Assembly (NCBI GenBank): GCA_002422505.1
Contig: DIVX01000106.1
Span: forward strand, 2,397-10,576
Direction: 5' to 3'
Source: Desulfovibrio sp. UBA6121
GTDB taxonomy: Bacteria > Desulfobacterota > Desulfovibrionia > Desulfovibrionales > Desulfovibrionaceae
DNA length: 8,180 nt
The notes under the pieces were generated by a model, which did not search any database, was not told the origin of the DNA, and saw only the letters and a list, made by a program, of their open reading frames with translations. Below, piece by piece: positions 6,761 to 8,180 of the stretch. Each line of letters opens with the position of its first letter. The stretch's first letter is position 1. The position numbers were made by a program, and so were the translations under genes.

Positions 6761-6791
6761 CGGGACTGCTCCCGCGCCCAGAACTGGCGCG
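6761..6791 (+). promoter_or_regulatory. Two back-to-back hairpins in the peroxiredoxin 5' leader
   Basis: CGGGA (6761-6765)/TCCCG (6770-6774) with a 4-base loop is followed by CGCGCC (6773-6778)/GGCGCG (6786-6791) with a 7-base loop. They start within a few bases of the predicted transcription start and could stabilise the mRNA 5' end. They match no riboswitch known to me. Confidence 0.4.
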
Positions 6792-6826
6792 AGCTTCCGC
6801 CACCTGCCAACAACGGAGAACACCTC

Positions 6827-7474
6827 ATGGAATGCTGCGATCACGACCACGATCACGACGAATACGACTACATGGAATGCGCCAAGGTGGGGCAAAAGAT
6901 CCGCAACTTCACCTTGGAGGCCTACGACCCCACCGAGGGCGGCTTCACCGTGGTGGATTCCGAGAAGATCCAGAAGAAAAAGAAATGGCTTGTGCTCGTG
7001 TTCTACCCGGCGGACTTCACCTTCGTGTGCCCCACGGAGCTGGCCGACCTGGCCGCCCAGCACGCCAAGCTCAAGAAGCTCGGGGCCGAGGTCGTCAGCG
7101 TATCGACGGACACCAAATACGCCCACCTGGCCTGGCAAACCAGCGAGCGCCTGCTGGGGGACGTGAAGTTCCTCATGGCCGCCGACCCCAACGGCGGCGT
7201 TTCGCGCCTGTTCGACGTGTGGGACGCGGAAAGCGGCCTGGCCCTGCGCGGCACCTTCATCATTAACCCTGATGGCGTGCTGGTTTCCAGCGAGGTGAAC
7301 TTCTACAACGTTGGCCGCAACGCCGATGAACTGCTGCGCAAGCTGGAGGCCAACGTCTACCTCATCAAGAACCCCAACGAGGCCTGCCCGGCCAAGTGGA
7401 CCCCCGGCGCCAAGACCCTGACCCCGAACGAGGCCATGGTGGGCAAGGTGTACGAGGCCCTGAACGGCGAATAG
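6827..7474 (+). CDS. Typical 2-Cys peroxiredoxin (AhpC/Prx1 type)
   Basis: A 215-residue thiol peroxidase that reduces hydrogen peroxide and organic hydroperoxides in the cytoplasm, recycled by thioredoxin or an AhpF-type reductase (no partner is in the window). The peroxidatic motif FYPADFTFVCPTE (residues 59-71) holds the peroxidatic Cys C68 with T65. The catalytic Arg is R141 in LRGTFIINPDG. The resolving Cys is C187 in EACPAKW, near the C terminus, as in typical 2-Cys dimers. The first 15 residues are an acidic, His-rich extension (MECCDHDHDHDEYDY) with two extra cysteines, after which MEC is repeated at 16-18. An internal start at 6872 would remove this extension, but the ATG at 6827 has GGAG at 6814-6817, nine bases away. 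A strong promoter precedes the gene. It is divergent from the PreP-like protease gene. Confidence 0.95.
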   Translation: MECCDHDHDHDEYDYMECAKVGQKIRNFTLEAYDPTEGGFTVVDSEKIQKKKKWLVLVFYPADFTFVCPTELADLAAQHAKLKKLGAEVVSVSTDTKYAHLAWQTSERLLGDVKFLMAADPNGGVSRLFDVWDAESGLALRGTFIINPDGVLVSSEVNFYNVGRNADELLRKLEANVYLIKNPNEACPAKWTPGAKTLTPNEAMVGKVYEALNGE

Positions 7475-7493
7475 CGCCCTGCCGCAGAACCCG

Positions 7494-7522
7494 CCCCCGG
7501 ACCCGCAGGCCGCGTCCGGGGG
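7494..7522 (+). terminator. Strong hairpin after the peroxiredoxin gene, probable weak terminator
   Basis: CCCCCGGAC (7494-7502) pairs perfectly with GTCCGGGGG (7514-7522) around an 11-base loop, 20 bases beyond the peroxiredoxin stop. The tail (CATGTTCCCCCTCTCCCTTT) is pyrimidine-rich but has no real T-run. It may only attenuate transcription into the methyltransferase gene, or protect the mRNA 3' end. Confidence 0.55.
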
Positions 7523-7565
7523 CATGTTCCCCCTCTCCCTTTGGGCGCAAAAAGGCAGGCCACGC

Positions 7566-8180
7566 ATGAACTGGGACGCGTTGCGCTACGAGCAATGGTT
7601 CGCCACCCCGGAGGGCCGCTTCGCCCTTGGGGCGGAGCGCCGCCTGCTGGATAGCGTAGTGGCCGAGTGGCCGCGCAGAAACCAGCGCGTGCTTGAGATC
7701 GGCTGCGGCACGGGCCTGTTCCAGCAAATCCTTTTCGACGACGGCTTCAGCGTGGCCGGGTTGGACAAGTCCCCGGAGATGATCGGCGCGGCGCGCCGCC
7801 GCCTGGGCCCCGGCGCGGAACTCTACGTGGCCGACGGCTCCTGCCTGCCCTTTGCCGACAACGAGTTCGACTTCTGCGTGCTTTGGACCGTGCTGGAGTT
7901 TTGCCAGGAACCGGCCCAGGTGCTGGCCGAGGCCGCCCGCGTGGCCGCCAAGGGTTTGCTCATCGGCTTTTTGAACCGGCACTCCGCCTACTGGCTGGCG
8001 CGCGGCTGCCCCTGGCCCTGGAACCGTGGCCGCAGCCTGGCCCAGGCGCGCTGGTTCACCTGGCCGGAAATGCGCGCCATGGCCCTGGTGCAAACGGGCA
8101 AAACGCCTGCGCGCACGCGCTCGGTCCTGCTTGGCCCGCCCTGCACCTGGCGCGCGGAGCAGCCCTGGAAGGCGCTGAAC
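7566..8180 (+). CDS. Class I SAM-dependent methyltransferase (5' part, runs off right edge)
   Basis: The first 205 residues are present with no stop codon before the window end. The fold is that of a Methyltransf_11-type Rossmann methyltransferase: SAM-binding motif I VLEIGCGTG (residues 42-50), the acidic residue after strand 2 in GLDKSPEM (D67), then ADGSCLPFADNEFDFCVLWTVLEF matching motifs II-III. The substrate cannot be told from the sequence; the N-terminal pattern YEQWFATPEGRFALGAE is shared by many uncharacterised small-molecule methyltransferases. The gene lies 91 bases after the peroxiredoxin gene and may be partly co-transcribed through the hairpin at 7494-7522. The ATG at 7566 is chosen because the family normally begins just before this motif. 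Only a poor Shine-Dalgarno sequence (GGCAGG) precedes it, and an in-frame ATG at 7524, within or just after the hairpin, would add 14 residues. Confidence 0.88.
   Translation, partial: MNWDALRYEQWFATPEGRFALGAERRLLDSVVAEWPRRNQRVLEIGCGTGLFQQILFDDGFSVAGLDKSPEMIGAARRRLGPGAELYVADGSCLPFADNEFDFCVLWTVLEFCQEPAQVLAEAARVAAKGLLIGFLNRHSAYWLARGCPWPWNRGRSLAQARWFTWPEMRAMALVQTGKTPARTRSVLLGPPCTWRAEQPWKALN

Noticed and set aside
6608..7567. Extension of the minus-strand protease frame by 320 residues to an ATG at 7567
   Set aside because: It is antisense to a clear peroxiredoxin gene with catalytic motifs, has no family-like sequence, and the protease's conserved N-terminus and ribosome binding site place the start at 6607.

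Overview
The window is GC-rich, with strong G/C third-position bias, and looks like the chromosome of a Gram-negative bacterium. The FtsE-type ATPase, the PreP-like M16 protease and the overall codon style suggest a Desulfovibrionaceae-type member of Desulfobacterota. That placement is inferred from general appearance, not from any marker search.

Layout from left to right: (1) the 5' part of an ftsE-like cell-division ABC ATPase on the minus strand, cut by the left edge; (2) a divergent gene on the plus strand (601-1917) for a pentapeptide-repeat membrane protein, whose middle is strikingly AT-richer than everything around it; (3) converging on it, a minus-strand gene (2043-3422) for a dual-BON-domain lipoprotein, closed by a clear intrinsic terminator (1945-1990); (4) a large minus-strand gene (3560-6607) for a PreP-like M16C zinc metalloprotease; (5) divergent from it, a plus-strand typical 2-Cys peroxiredoxin gene (6827-7474) with a good sigma70-type promoter (6722-6750); (6) the 5' part of a class I SAM-dependent methyltransferase gene (from 7566), cut by the right edge.

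Most genes look like ordinary housekeeping or stress genes: cell division, envelope maintenance (BON lipoprotein), peptide clearance (PreP) and peroxide detoxification. Nothing in the layout ties them into one pathway. The protease and peroxiredoxin genes share a 219-bp divergent control region. The peroxiredoxin and methyltransferase genes are co-oriented, 91 bp apart, with a perfect 9-bp hairpin between them.

The accessory-looking element is the orphan pentapeptide-repeat gene. It joins an N-terminal Cys/His cluster, an 11-residue-period Phe solenoid and two C-terminal membrane segments, and its base composition is mosaic. No multi-gene novel system, CRISPR array, transposase, tRNA or rRNA was seen. 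Long open frames antisense to the protease and lipoprotein genes are by-products of high GC.
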